A stretch of DNA of 64,000 nucleotides from Polaromonas sp. P2-4 (GCA_024703855.1 CP087965.1:3960001-4024000), one strand, 5' to 3'. Shown: positions 36,707 to 47,287, counted from the first letter of the stretch. Numbers and translations are program-made. The notes: generated from the letters alone by a model not told the origin.

Positions 36707-38931
36707 TACGCTGCCCTCCCGGCAGGTTGTTCGCTGGCTTTTTCCAGATTAAAGGCTTCCATGCCTGCGCCAATCAGGTTGAGCGGAATGCCAAGCGCCC
36801 ATGCGGCACCGATGGCGGCCAGCAGGGTTTCCTCGGACAAGCCGCGCCTTTCGTGTTTTTCCCGCCAGTCCGCCAGTTTGCCCAAGCCGGGTAAAAAGGC
36901 TTCCGTGGCACCGGTGGCCAGCAGCACCTGGTCCTGCCGCACATAAAGCGCACGGCCGCCCTTGCTGCGGTGCGCGGCAATGGCTGCCGCCTGGGGGTCT
37001 GTGCTGTAGAAAATAACCTCGCCATCGCACAGTTCCTGCATCTCCACCAGGCGCGCATGGGCGGCATTGAGCACCGCCGCGCCGCCGGGCAGCACTATAT
37101 CGACCTGCGAGCGCATGACTTTGAACATTTGCTCGTCTTCGGTGATGTCGAATTCGGCCAGGCCTGAGGCACCGCCCAGGTCAGTGACCACGCCGACCTG
37201 GCAGCGGTCATAGGCCAGGCCACTGCGCAAAATCGTGTCAGCGCCGTTTTCAAACACGGCGGCCTGCACGGTACGGTTGATCAGCAAGCGTTGGCCGGCC
37301 TCCCAATTGGCGCTGTCGGCGGTGTCCACGCAGCGCTGGTCCAAAAACAGGCCGCCCCGGCAGGCCAGTCCAGTGTGGCGGCCCGACAGGTGCAGCAGCC
37401 AGGCCACCAGGCGCGCAACATGCTGGGTGCCCACGGAGCCGGCGATGCCGACGATGGGGATGCGGCCATGGTTAAGGTTGTCCGGGGTGTCGGGAAACAG
37501 GTGGTCGCAGATCGCGCGGCCCACCGGGCGCGGCGAACCTTGGGCGGGTTTGAGGTGCATGAGCAGCCCGGGGCCGGCATTGACTTCCACGATGGCACCG
37601 CCCTGTGCATGCAACGGGCGCGAGATGTCCTGCGCCACCACATCCACACCGGCAATGTCCAGACCCACCACCCGTGCGGCGAGCGACACGATATGGTCGA
37701 CCTCGGGATGGACTTCATCGGTGCAGTCGATGGCCACATTGCCGTTGCGCTGGATCAGCACCTCGCGGCCGGCCGCCGGTATGGCGTGCGGCGTGAGGCC
37801 CTGGCGTTGCAGGTCCAGCACGATGGCTTCGTCTTCGTCGGTGTCGATGCGGCTCAAGGGGAAGTCTTCTTCCGCGCCGCGTCGCGGGTCGGTGTTGAGT
37901 TGGGCGTCGACCAGTTGCGCCACGGTGGAGGTGCCATCGCCAACGACCGAGGCGGTTTCGCCGCGTGCCGCCGCTACCACGCGGCCACCCACCACCAGCA
38001 GGCGGTGCTCGTGGCCGCGCACAAAACGCTCGACCATCACGTCGCTGCCATGCGGTTCGGCCACGCGGAAAGCGGCTTCCACTTCTTCCTGGGTGTTGAG
38101 GTCCAGCGACACGCCGCGGCCGTGATTGCCATCGGACGGCTTGACGACCACCGGCAAGCCGATGTCCTGGGCGGCTTCCCAGGCTTCTTGCGCGTTAGCG
38201 ACAACCTGGCCTTCAGGCACCGGCACGCCGCAGGTGGCCAGCAGGCTTTTGGTCAGGTCCTTGTCGTGGGCAATGCCTTCGGCAATCGCGCTGGTGAGGT
38301 CGGTTTCGGCGGTCCAGATGCGGCGCTGGCTGGCGCCGCAGCCGAGTTGCACCAGGTTGCCCTCGTTCAGGCGGATGTGGGGAATGCGCCGGTCGGTGGC
38401 GGCCGCCACGATGGAGGCCGTGCTGGGGCCGATGTAGCAGTCGTCCACCTTGGCGCGGATCTTCTGGGCGGCCGCCTGTACGTCGGCCGCGTCGTAGGGC
38501 TCGTCGTTGATGGCGGCCATCAGCAGCCGATGGCCTTCGGCCAGCGCGGTGCGGGCCACTTGCTCGTCTCTGGCCCTGAACACCATGCGGTAGACACCAC
38601 GCTGCGAGGTGCTGCGCGTCTGGCCAAAACCGGTCGGCATGTCGGCCAGGTTCAGCAGTTCGATCACCACATGTTCCAGCACATGGCCAACCCAAGTGCC
38701 TTCATTCAGCCGTTGCAGAAAACCGCCGCGCTCGCCGACGCCGCAGTGGTGTTCGAGCAGGGCAGGCAGCAGCGCGACCAGTCGCTCATTGAAGCCGGGC
38801 AAGAGGTTGCTGGGAAAGTCTTCCAGGCTGCCGAGGTCCAGCCATACTTCAAGTACGGGTCGGTAAGTCCAGATGTTGGGGCCGCGCAAGTAGTTGATGC
38901 GCAGTAGCTTGATGTCGTCCTGTTTGCTCAT
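36706..38931 (-). CDS. cphA: Cyanophycin synthetase homologue CphA (741 aa, intact)
   Basis: ATP-dependent addition of Asp and Arg to the cyanophycin chain. The N-terminal domain starts LRINYLRGPNIWTYRPVLEVWLDLG. ATP-grasp: TKSLLATCGVPVPEG, VVVKPSDGNHGRGVSL and GAIVEVNAGPGLLMHLKP. In the Mur-ligase-like half, the usual P-loop GTNGKTTT is replaced by GIAGSVGTQHVARL, so the second ATP site is degenerate here and intact in CphA'. The two proteins may therefore be complementary. I chose ATG 38931 over a TTG seven codons upstream. Confidence 0.87.
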   Translation of the reverse strand: MSKQDDIKLLRINYLRGPNIWTYRPVLEVWLDLGSLEDFPSNLLPGFNERLVALLPALLEHHCGVGERGGFLQRLNEGTWVGHVLEHVVIELLNLADMPTGFGQTRSTSQRGVYRMVFRARDEQVARTALAEGHRLLMAAINDEPYDAADVQAAAQKIRAKVDDCYIGPSTASIVAAATDRRIPHIRLNEGNLVQLGCGASQRRIWTAETDLTSAIAEGIAHDKDLTKSLLATCGVPVPEGQVVANAQEAWEAAQDIGLPVVVKPSDGNHGRGVSLDLNTQEEVEAAFRVAEPHGSDVMVERFVRGHEHRLLVVGGRVVAAARGETASVVGDGTSTVAQLVDAQLNTDPRRGAEEDFPLSRIDTDEDEAIVLDLQRQGLTPHAIPAAGREVLIQRNGNVAIDCTDEVHPEVDHIVSLAARVVGLDIAGVDVVAQDISRPLHAQGGAIVEVNAGPGLLMHLKPAQGSPRPVGRAICDHLFPDTPDNLNHGRIPIVGIAGSVGTQHVARLVAWLLHLSGRHTGLACRGGLFLDQRCVDTADSANWEAGQRLLINRTVQAAVFENGADTILRSGLAYDRCQVGVVTDLGGASGLAEFDITEDEQMFKVMRSQVDIVLPGGAAVLNAAHARLVEMQELCDGEVIFYSTDPQAAAIAAHRSKGGRALYVRQDQVLLATGATEAFLPGLGKLADWREKHERRGLSEETLLAAIGAAWALGIPLNLIGAGMEAFNLEKASEQPAGRAA

Positions 38932-39294
38932 GTTTTGCAAAATTGTCGGCAAGTTGTTGGCCGTTAAAGGTTTTTCGGCCCTGCCGCTGTGATGTTTTGA
39001 TTCCGACCCGGTCGGTATCGGTAGATACCGGGAGTGGGTCTTGGCGGGGTCCTGCCTGTGTCTTGTTATTTTGTTTTGCGGGTAGGAAACGGCCGATTGC
39101 CAGGATCTGATTTTGCAGCTTTAAGCATTTCTTGGGGGCAAAAAGGGTCAAGCATAAGCTGGGGTGGGCCAGCTTCGGCGAAAATCCTTGCTCCTGCCCC
39201 ATTTGCCCGCGATGCCCAAGCCCCGCCAGAAGCGGGAGTACCCGCCTGTAGGAGGGCCGCGCCAAGTAGCAGACTCCAGGAATTCAAAATCACA
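38932..39294. promoter_or_regulatory. Divergent cph promoter region with a dyad at 39013-39030
   Basis: 363 bases between the cphA start and the ABC transporter start, no gene. It contains a perfect 7-base inverted repeat CGGTATC-GGTA-GATACCG, a candidate operator or hairpin. -35/-10 boxes were not convincingly assigned. Confidence 0.4.
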
Positions 39295-41631
39295 ATGCAA
39301 CATAAGCACCCGGTGGACGACTCCAGCCATACCGACCCTGCGCTGACAGGGCTTCGTTCACAACTCGCAACCCAAGAGAACGTTTTGGCCACCCTGGTGG
39401 TTGACCTGGATTCACAACTTCGTTTTGCCCAGAGCCTGCTGGCCTTGACAGACCGCCGCCTGCTGGCCCGCAGCCCTGAGGGCGACTGGGCCAGCTGGCC
39501 TGCTTTGGGCGCGGCCGGAGCCCCGGTGCAAGCGCTGGAGCTGCGCCATTTTGACCATGCCGGTGTGGGCACGCTGGAGCTGCATGATGGCCGCAAACGG
39601 CTTGCCAGCTGGCGTTTTACTCTGGGGGCCAATGTGCCTGCGCTGCGTCTGGTGCGGCTGTTTGCGCAGCAGCGCATTGCGGGGCTGGCCGATGAAGCCG
39701 CCTCCGAAACCGGGCTATGCCCGGAATGCAATCTGCCACTGCCCCCCGACAGCGATGAATGCCCGGCCTGCGCCCGCGAGCAGCACACGCCGCCCTCCAC
39801 CTGGGTGCTGCTGCGCCTCTGGCGTTTTGCCCGGCCTTACCGCTACCAGCTGCTGTCGGGCTTCTTGCTGACGCTGGCCTCAACGGCGGCCACGCTGGTG
39901 CCGCCCTACCTGACCATTCCGCTGATGGACGACATCCTGATTCCGTTCCAGAATGGGCAGCAGATCGAGCCGGGCAAGGTCGGGCTGATTCTGGGCGCGC
40001 TGCTGGGTGCGGCGGTGCTGGGCTGGGCGCTGAACTGGGCGCGCACTTATTTGCTGGCCCTGGTGTCCGAGCGCATCGGCGCCGACCTGCGCACCGCCAC
40101 CTTCGACCACCTGCTGGAGCTGTCGCTGGACTACTTCGGCGCCAAGCGCACGGGTGACCTGATGTCGCGCATCGGCTCCAGAAACCGACCGCATCTGCGT
40201 GTTCCTGTCGCTGCATGCGCTGGATTTCGCCACCGACGTGCTGATGATCGGCATGACCGCCGTGATCCTGTTTTCCATCAACCCGTGGCTAGCGCTGGTC
40301 ACCCTGCTGCCCTTGCCCTTCATAGGCTGGATGATCCATGTGGTGCGCGACAAGCTGCGCACCGGCTTCGAGAAGATAGACCGCGTCTGGTCGGACGTGA
40401 CCAACGTGCTGGCCGACACCATCCCCGGCATCCGCGTGGTCAAGGCGTTCGCGCAGGAAAAGCGCGAAGCGCAGCGTTTTCGCGTCGTTAACCAGCACAA
40501 CCTGGCGGTCAATGACAGGCTCAACAAGGTCTGGTCGCTGTTCACACCCACGGTGTCGCTGCTGACCGAAATCGGCCTGCTGGTGGTCTGGGCCTTCGGC
40601 ATCTGGCTGATGTCGCGGCAGCAGATCACGGTCGGCGTGCTGACCGCCTTCATCGCCTACATCGGCCGGTTTTACGGCCGGCTTGATTCCATGAGCCGCA
40701 TTGTGTCGGTCACGCAAAAAGCCGCCGCCGGTGCCAAGCGGATTTTTGACATCCTGGACCATGTCTCCAACGTGCCCGAGCCGACGCAGCCGGTGAAGAT
40801 CACCGCGCTGCAGGGGCGCATTGACATGAAGGGCCTGGGCTTTCGTTATGGCAACCGTTCCGTGATTCGCGGCCTGGACTTGCAGATCCAGCCGGGCGAA
40901 ATGATTGGCCTGGTCGGCCACAGCGGTTCGGGCAAAAGCACGCTGGTCAACCTGCTGTGCCGTTTTTACGATGTGACCGATGGCGCTATTCAAGTAGACG
41001 GCACTGACATCCGGCGTTTTGGCGTGGCCGACTACCGGCGCCATATCGGCCTGGTGCTGCAGGAGCCGTTTTTGTTTTTTGGCACGATTGCCGAAAACAT
41101 TGCTTACGGCAAGCCCGGTGCCACGCGTGCCGAAATCGTCAACGCCGCACGCGCTGCCCATGCGCACGAATTTATCTTGCGCCTGCCGCAGGGTTATGAC
41201 TCGCTGGTGGGTGAACGCGGCCAGGGCCTGTCGGGCGGGGAGCGCCAGCGCATCTCGATTGGCGCGCCTTGCTGATTGACCCGCGCATTCTGATCCTGGA
41301 CGAAGCCACCTCGTCGGTCGATACCGAAACCGAAAAGGAAATCCAGCGCGCCCTCGACAACCTGGTGCAGGGCCGCACCACCATTGCCATCGCCCACCGC
41401 TTGTCCACCTTGCGCAAGGCTGATCGGCTGGTGGTGATGGACCGCGGCCAGGTGGTCGAGGTCGGCCCGCATGACGAGCTGATGGCCAAGCAGGGCGCTT
41501 ACTGGCGGCTGTATGAAGCCCAGGCCCGCCAGGTGGATACCGAGGAGGGCGATACGGACGGAGAAGACAGCCGCATTGCATTGGCCACTTCGCAGCTGGC
41601 CCACACCGCCCAACATGCAGGCAACCCATGA
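39295..41631 (+). CDS. Cyanophycin-associated ABC transporter, fused permease-ATPase (frameshifted twice)
   Basis: Half-transporter of the exporter type. A ~165-residue cytosolic N-terminal part carries a zinc-ribbon-like CPECNLPLPPDSDECPAC. Then come the six-helix domain (FARPYRYQLLSGFLLTLASTAATL, VVKAFAQEKREAQRF) and the ATPase (GHSGSGKSTLVNLL, LSGGERQRISI, ILILDEATSSVD, AIAHRLSTL). One extra A near 40183 breaks RIGS-ETDRICVFLSLHA; one base is lost near 41260 (ISI-ARALLIDP). It is divergent from cphA and overlaps the DUF1854 gene. Gene pairs of this type are linked to cyanophycin genes in Burkholderiales; the substrate is unknown. Confidence 0.87.
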
Positions 41632-42143
41632 GTGAAACCTTCAACATGACGAATTCCAGTCCTTTGCCAACACCGGCTTTTCGGCTGGAGCGCCAGGCCT
41701 CTGGCCGCTTGCTGTTCATTACCGCGAATGGCGAACCGCATGTCGGCGTGGTGCCGGTACGGGCCTTTCCCCTTGCGGCACCCGACGAAGGCATTTCGCT
41801 GGTCAGCACCGAAGGCCACGAGGTGGCCTGGGTAGAGCAGCTGCAAGCCCTGCCGCCGGCGCTGCGCACGCTGCTGCAGGAAGAACTGGCGCTGCGCGAC
41901 TTTGTGCCCGAGATTCGCCGGCTCGTCAGTGTTTCGACCTTTGCGACCCCCAGCATCTGGACGGTGGAAACGGACCGGGGCGACACCTCGTTTGTGCTGA
42001 AAGGCGAGGAAGACATTCGCCGCCTGGGCCATCAGGGAAGAAGTGCGCTGCTGATTGCTGGCAGCGAGGGCGTGCAGTACAGCGTGCCCGACATGGCCGC
42101 GCTGGACCGGGCGTCGCGCCGTTTGCTGGAGCGGTTTTTGTAG
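41628..42143 (+). CDS. DUF1854 protein, cyanophycin-associated (171 aa)
   Basis: FRLERQASGRLLFITANGEPHVGVVPVRAFP at the start, DEGISLVSTEGHEVAWVEQL in the middle, then RDFVPEIRRLVSVSTFATPSIWTVETDRG and FVLKGEEDIRRL, matching DUF1854. The ATG overlaps the ABC transporter stop (ATGA), so the two are coupled. Function unknown; co-occurrence with cphA suggests a role in cyanophycin handling. Confidence 0.88.
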   Translation: MSETFNMTNSSPLPTPAFRLERQASGRLLFITANGEPHVGVVPVRAFPLAAPDEGISLVSTEGHEVAWVEQLQALPPALRTLLQEELALRDFVPEIRRLVSVSTFATPSIWTVETDRGDTSFVLKGEEDIRRLGHQGRSALLIAGSEGVQYSVPDMAALDRASRRLLERFL

Positions 42144-42170
42144 GAAACCGTCTGGCCTGTGCTGCGATGC

Positions 42171-42232
42171 GCTATTAAATTAATAGCTGGTTGCGCCCGT
42201 TGTCTATGGGCTAGAGGCCGATTTTGCTTAAA
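42171..42232. repeat. Dispersed hairpin repeat, full-length copy
   Basis: GCTATTAAATTAATAGCTGG, TTGCGCCCGTTGTCTATGGG, CTAGAGGCCGATTTTGCTTA. Lies between convergent genes and may serve as a transcript end. Confidence 0.8.
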
Positions 42233-42252
42233 AAATCGGTGTTTGAGCGTTC

Positions 42253-43020
42253 TCAGCTGTCCTGCGAGCCCCGGTGCGCCCAGGCGGTGGTGTGCTTTTC
42301 AACATAGCTGAAAAGCTCATACATCGCCATCGCCATGGCACCAATGACCACCAGCCCGGCAAAGGCCAGCGCCAGCCGCTGCTGCGAGCCGGCGCTTTGC
42401 ATCAGGTAACCAATGCCGGAATCACCGGCCGTCATTTCGGCCAGCACCGTGCCGACAAAAGCCAGCGTGATGGCGACCTTGAGCGAGCCAAAAAGAAGGG
42501 CATGGAGCGCGGCAAACCGACCTTCACCAGCACATCCCAGCGTTTGGCGCCCAGCACGCGCAGCACGTCTTCGAGTTCGGGCTCCAGCGTGGCCAGGCCG
42601 GTGGCCATGTTCACGGTGATCGGGAAAAACGAAATCAGAAACGCCGTGAGAATGCCCGGCCCCACGCCAATGCCAAACCAGACGATCAGGATAGGCACAA
42701 TCGCCGCTTTGGGCACTGCGTTGAATGCCACCAGCAGCGGGTAGATGGCCGCATACGCCAGCCGCGACGAGCCCACCAGAAAGCCCAGCAGCACACCGAC
42801 CACGATGGACAGGCCAAAGCCCACCATCGTGACCCAGAAGGTTTTCCAGGCGGCTTCGGCAATCGGGCCGGCAAATTCTGCCCATGGCCTGGGCAATGGC
42901 CAGCGGCGCTGGAAAAATAAACTCGGCAATCGAGAAAGCGCTGCACACGCCCTGCCACAGCGCCACCACCAGCGCCAGCAGCACAAACGGTGCCCAGCGC
43001 TCAATCTGTTTGGGGTTCAC
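42253..43020 (-). CDS. ABC transporter permease, SsuC/NrtB/ThiX type (frameshifted twice)
   Basis: GTG 43020 overlaps the ATPase stop (GTGA). Sequence: NPKQIERWAPFVLLALVVALWQGV, IAQAM-AEFAGPIAEAAWKTFWVTMVGFGLSIVVGVLLG, the permease loop RVLGAKRWDVLVKVGLPRSMPFF, then FGSLKVAITLAFVGTVLAEMTAGDSGIGYLM and YVEKHTTAWAHR. One extra G near 42888 and one missing T near 42500. Belongs to a three-gene importer with the ATPase and binding protein that precede it in transcription. Confidence 0.87.
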   Translation of the reverse strand: MNPKQIERWAPFVLLALVVALWQGVCSAFSIAEFIFPAPLAIAQAMGRICRPDCRSRLENLLGHDGGLWPVHRGRCAAGLSGGLVAAGVCGHLPAAGGIQRSAQSGDCAYPDRLVWHWRGAGHSHGVSDFVFPDHREHGHRPGHAGARTRRRAARAGRQTLGCAGEGRFAALHALLFGSLKVAITLAFVGTVLAEMTAGDSGIGYLMQSAGSQQRLALAFAGLVVIGAMAMAMYELFSYVEKHTTAWAHRGSQDS

Positions 43021-43845
43021 AGGGCGGCTCCCGTGTTTCGCACCGCGCCAATATGCCCGCGCAGTTCGTGCACGATGTCGCTGAACTCGCGGGTGTAGGT
43101 CACTTCCAGATCAGCGCGGGCGCGGCAGGTCAATCTCGCGTTTCACCACAAAGCGGCCCGGGCTTTTGCTCATCACGTACACCGTGTCGGCCAGAAACAC
43201 CGACTCGCGCAAATCGTGCGTCACCAGGATCACGTTGAACTGCTGCTCGGTCCAGAGGTCACGCAGGATGCACCAGAGCTCTTCACGCGTGAAGGCGTCC
43301 AGTGCGCCAAAGGGCTCGTCGAGCAGCAGCATCTTGGGCTCGTGAATCAGCGCGCGGCAAATGCTGGCACGTTGTTGCATGCCGCCCGAAAGCTGCCACG
43401 GAAACTTGTCTTCGTAACCGCCCAGTCCCACCTTTTGCAGCAGTTTGCGAGCCCGTTCTTCGTACTGCTTGCGCTTTGCCTTGAAGCTGCTGCGGTAGGG
43501 CTCCACGATTTCCAGCGGCAGCAACACGTTGTCGACCGTGGTGCGCCAGGGCAGCAGCGAGGGCGCCTGAAACGCCATGCCCGAAATCTTCAGCGGCCCG
43601 GCCACCGGCTGGCCGTCGATCAGGATGCGGCCCTGCGAGGGCATTTTCAGCCCGGTCGCCAGCTTCATGAAGGTGGACTTGCCGCAGCCCGAGGGGCCGA
43701 CGATGGCGATGAACTCGCCTTTTGCTACCCGAAGGTCAATCGCTTCGACGGCATACTGCCTCTGGGCAAGAAACTCTTCGTTGTAAGCCAGCCATACGCC
43801 CTGAAAGTCAACAAAGGGTGTTGTGGCGGTGTTTTGCAGTGTCAT
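43017..43845 (-). CDS. ABC transporter ATP-binding protein, SsuB/TauB type (3' end frameshifted)
   Basis: ATG 43845 (MTLQNTATTPFVDFQGVWLAYNE). Walker A GPSGCGKST, Q-loop region FQAPSLLPWRTTVDNVLLPLE, signature LSGGMQQRASICRAL, Walker B LLLDEPFGALDAFTRE, H-loop LVTHDLRESVFLAD. A 2-base loss in a GC run near 43118 creates a premature stop after LPRPR. The restored tail (ADLEVTYTREFSDIVHELRGHIG) ends at 43017, overlapping the permease start, which supports the correction. Confidence 0.88.
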
Positions 43846-43878
43846 TGAGAAAGAAAATGGCAGTTGGCCCAATATTCA

Positions 43879-43908
43879 CGGGCGCAAGCGGCTATCAAAT
43901 TAATAGTA
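43879..43908. repeat. Dispersed hairpin repeat at the binding-protein 3' end
   Basis: Reverse copy: GGGCGCAAGCGGCTATCAAA then TTAATAG. The tail of the binding-protein reading frame runs into it. Confidence 0.7.
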
Positions 43909-44970
43909 AATAAATTCCCGGCGAAAGGCTTGCCAGTGTTTTTATTTTTTTCGGCAGCACGTTCAGCTCAGCGGCTGTGGGCAGAAAAGAACCGTTCCAC
44001 ACCGCATCGGGATTGACGCGGGTTTTGGTGCCAAAAGCGTCGGACACCTGGGAGGCCATCAGCGACAGGCGCGGGGCTTTTACCTGGCCAAAACCTTCGG
44101 CACGGGCGTCGGGGCTGTTGATCACGGTGTCGATGGCCAGCTGCAGGCGGCGTGTTTCAAGCGGCACATTGATGATGCCGTCACGCGCTTTCACGTCGGC
44201 AATCGATGCCGCCGGATTGGTCATCACGTCTTTGGCGCCCTTGCTGAAGGCTTGCAAAAATGCCTTGATGGCCGCCGGATTTTCCTTGACCAGCTTGGGC
44301 GAGGCGATGATCGCGTTGCCGTAAAGTTTCACGCCGTGATCGGCGTAAGGCAGCACCACCACATCTTCGGCCTTGACGCCGCGCTTCCAGGTTGAGCAGC
44401 GACGTGAAAGTGAAACCGGTGATGGCGTCCACGTCACCGCGTGCCAGCATGGTTTCGCGCAGCGGCGGGTCCATGGCCGTCCACTGCACGCTGCTGATGT
44501 TGTTGGCCTTGGCAAAAATCGGGAAGGCGCGGCGACCGGCGTCAAACACGGGTGCGCCAAATTTCTTGCCAGTCAGGTCGGCCGTGGTCTTGATGCCCGA
44601 TTTTTTGAGCGCCATGACCGAAGCCGGCGTGTTGTTGTAAACCACCATCACCGCCACCGGTTTGTTCGGGGCGTCCGGGTTGTTGGCATGAAACTCCATC
44701 AGTGAAGCCAGATCGGCAAAACCCATGTCATAGGTGCCCGAGGCCACGCGCGTCACTGCACCGCCCCGAGCCGTTGCCGGCGTCTACCGTTACGTCGAGT
44801 TTGTTGGCCTTGAAATAACCCTTGGCGACCGGCGTCAGAAACAGCGCTGCAGGGCCCTCAAAGCGCCAGTCGAGCTGGAACTTGATGGGCGTGTTTTGGG
44901 CATGGGCGGCGCCCAAGGCTGCTGTGGCGAGCAGCGCTGCAGTGGTTTTGAGCAAAAGTCGTTTGGTCAT
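43895..44970 (-). CDS. ABC transporter substrate-binding protein, NMT1/THI5-like (frameshifted)
   Basis: Signal peptide MTKRLLLKTTAALLATAALGAAHA then PIKFQLDWRFEGPAALFLTPVAKGYF, a THI5/NMT1-type start. Later TRVASGTYDMGFADLASLMEF, KFGAPVFDAGRRAFPIFA, VLPYADHGVKLYGNAIIAS. One extra G near 44767 and a 2-base loss in a GC run near 44387 (NLEA-RGVKAEDV). One extra A near 43940 may have removed the natural stop after VLPKK; the frame then runs to 43895 in a repeat. The W-x-x-E-G-P pattern is also seen in riboflavin- or pyrimidine-precursor binders, so the ligand is open. Confidence 0.83.
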
Positions 44971-45150
44971 GGAGGCTCCTGGACGTAAAAATGAGAATGA
45001 TCGACTGGAAGCAATAACAATGCCCGCCATGCTTGGGGGCGCTCCATTCGGGTGCTGAATTTTCAGCGAATTGCGACCTTGGATCGCTGCTTTCCCCTAG
45101 GTGGTTACCCTCCAACGCACAGCGTATTGGGCCTGCGGCACCGGAAAACT

Positions 45151-46232
45151 TCAGGGAACGATGGTGGTGAAGAGATAGACCGCGAAAAGCACCAGATGCA
45201 CGGTGCCCTGCAGCACGGTGGTACGGCCGGTGCCCAGTGACAGCGTGGCCACCAGCAGGGACAGCAGCAGCAGGACGGTCGATTTGATGTCGATCCCGAG
45301 GGTCAGCGTCCAGCCCGTGGCCAGCGAAACGATGGCCACGGCCGGAATCGTCAGCCCGATGCTGGCCAGCGCCGAGCCCAAAGCCAGGTTGAGGCTGGTC
45401 TGCAGGCGGTTGGCCTGTGCGGCACGCAGGGCCGCCAGGCCTTCGGGCAGCAGGACCACCGCGGCGATGATGATGCCGACCAGGGCCTTGGGTGCGCCGG
45501 CTGCCGCCACCGCCGCCTCAATCGTCGGGGCCAGGGACTTGGCCAGCAACACCACCGCCACCAGGCACGCCAGCAGCAGCGCGGCGCTTAGCATTGACGC
45601 CTGGTTGCTGGGCGGTGGCGCGTGCACTTCTTCGTTGTTGTCGGCGCTGGGCGGCAAAAATAGTCACGGTGCCGCACCGTTTGCACCAGCACAAAAGTGC
45701 CGTACAGCACCAGTGAAACGGTGGCAATGAAGCCGAGCTGGCTGGGGCTGTAGGTCGGGCCCGCGCCGCTGGTGGTGTAGTTGGGCAGCACCAGCGTGAG
45801 CACCACGATGGCCGCCAGCGTGGCCAGTGATGCGCTCACGCCGTAAAGGCCAAAGGTCTGTTCGCGGTGGCGGCTGCCACCGACCAGCAGGCACAGGCCC
45901 ATCATGCCGTTGAGAATGATCATCACGGCTGCAAACACCGTGTCGCGCGCCAGCGCTGCCGTGGAAGGTCCGCCTGCGAGCATGAGCGACACAATCAGCG
46001 CCACTTCAATGACGGTAATGGCGACCGCCAGCACCAGCGTGCCATAAGGCTCGCCCACCCGGTGCGCCACCACTTCGGCATGGTGCACGGCAGCCAGGAC
46101 CGAAGCCAGCAGGCCGGCGGCTATCAGCACGTTGTAAAAGCCGGGCAGGCCCAGCCCGGTGCCTGCCAGCAGCAACCAGCCCGCAATGGGCGCAACGATG
46201 GACCAGAGGGGGAGGGCGGGAGGCTGTTTCAT
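45151..46232 (-). CDS. chaA: Ca2+/H+ antiporter, ChaA type (frameshifted)
   Basis: Cation exchanger with two inverted halves. First half: ASVLAAVHHAEVVAHRVGEPYGTLVLAVAITVIEVALIVSLM with the GEPYGT...E ion-binding helix, and LNGMMGLCLLVGG. Second half: VGIIIAAVVLLPEGLAALRAA with the LPEG helix and SLNLALGSALASIGLTIPAVAI. A T6 run reduced to T5 near 45657 breaks RHRDYF-LPPSADNNEE. ATG 46232 chosen for MKQPPALPLWSIVAPIAGW. Stand-alone gene. Confidence 0.88.
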
Positions 46233-46305
46233 GCCGCCGATCATATCGGCATGGCATGGGCTGTGAATGTGCGGGCCAACCTGCCGACCCGCTGAGCTGC
46301 CGCGT

Positions 46306-47232
46306 TCAGGCGTCGGGCGCGACCGGGTGCTGCGCCATGGCTTCAAGCGCACGCACCAGGGCCGAGTGGTCGGCCTGGCCATGGCCCAGCGCCACGCAGG
46401 ACTGCATGAGCTGCGCCGCGATCGCGGTCTGCGGCAGCGCCACGCCCAGGGCGCGCGCGCCCTGCAGCGCCAGGTTCAGGTCCTTCTGGTGCAGCGCGAT
46501 GCGAAAGCCCGGCGCAAACGTGCGCTTGATCATGCGTTCGCCATGCACTTCAAGGATGCGTGACGCGGCGAAACCGCCCATCAGCGCTTCGCGCACCCTG
46601 GCCGGGTCGGCGCCGGCCTTGGAGGCGAACACCAGCGCTTCGCCAACGGCCGCGATATTGAGCGCCACGATGATCTGGTTGGCCACCTTGCAGACCTGGC
46701 CGTCGCCGGCGCTGCCCACCAGGGTGATGTTCTTGCCCATCAGCTCGAACAGCGGCTTGATGCGTTCGAAGGCCTGTGGCTCGCCGCCGACCATGATGGT
46801 CAGGCTGGCGGCCTTGGCGCCGACCTCGCCGCCCGACACCGGGGCGTCGAGGTAGTCGCAGCCCAGGGCTTTGATCTTCTCGGCAAAACCGCGCGTGGCG
46901 ATCGGGTCGATCGAGCTCATGTCAACCACGGTCTTGCCCCGACCCGCAGGGGCGTTGTCCGAACCCTTCAGGCCCTGTGCCACGCCGTTCTCGCCGAACA
47001 GTACTTTTTCCACATCGGGTGTGTCGGGCACCATGATGAAGATGATGTCAGCCCGCTCGGCCACGCCTTGCGCCGTGGTGCAGATGGTGACGCCGTCATC
47101 GGCCAGCTCCTGCGGCACATTGCCCACGGTGTTGACGAACAGCACATGGCCGGCCTTGAGTAGGTGGCCCGCCATCGGCGCGCCCATGATGCCCAGGCCG
47201 ATGAAGCCGAGTTTGAGTCCTGATTTAATCAT
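46306..47232 (-). CDS. glxR: Tartronate semialdehyde (2-hydroxy-3-oxopropionate) reductase (308 aa)
   Basis: Beta-hydroxyacid dehydrogenase reducing tartronate semialdehyde to glycerate with NAD(P)H. GFIGLGIMGAPMAGHLLKAGH is the dinucleotide site, FIMVPDTPDVEKVLFGENG, DMSSIDP, DAPVSGGEVGA (substrate loop), and GDGQVCKVANQIIVALN carries the catalytic lysine. Follows hyi in the gcl-hyi-glxR order. Intact. Confidence 0.94.
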   Translation of the reverse strand: MIKSGLKLGFIGLGIMGAPMAGHLLKAGHVLFVNTVGNVPQELADDGVTICTTAQGVAERADIIFIMVPDTPDVEKVLFGENGVAQGLKGSDNAPAGRGKTVVDMSSIDPIATRGFAEKIKALGCDYLDAPVSGGEVGAKAASLTIMVGGEPQAFERIKPLFELMGKNITLVGSAGDGQVCKVANQIIVALNIAAVGEALVFASKAGADPARVREALMGGFAASRILEVHGERMIKRTFAPGFRIALHQKDLNLALQGARALGVALPQTAIAAQLMQSCVALGHGQADHSALVRALEAMAQHPVAPDA

Positions 47233-47287
47233 TTTTTATCCTTTTAGTTGGTTGAGGACAGCGCTGAAGGTCTGTCCCTGCAAAGTC

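Noticed and set aside
37291..38907. A 538-codon open frame antisense to cphA
   Set aside because: Same shadow pattern; the sense strand is an intact cyanophycin synthetase.
29045..41260. Programmed frameshifting as explanation for the broken ATPase genes
   Set aside because: No common slippery heptamer or downstream pseudoknot; the breaks differ in direction and context and occur in unrelated genes.
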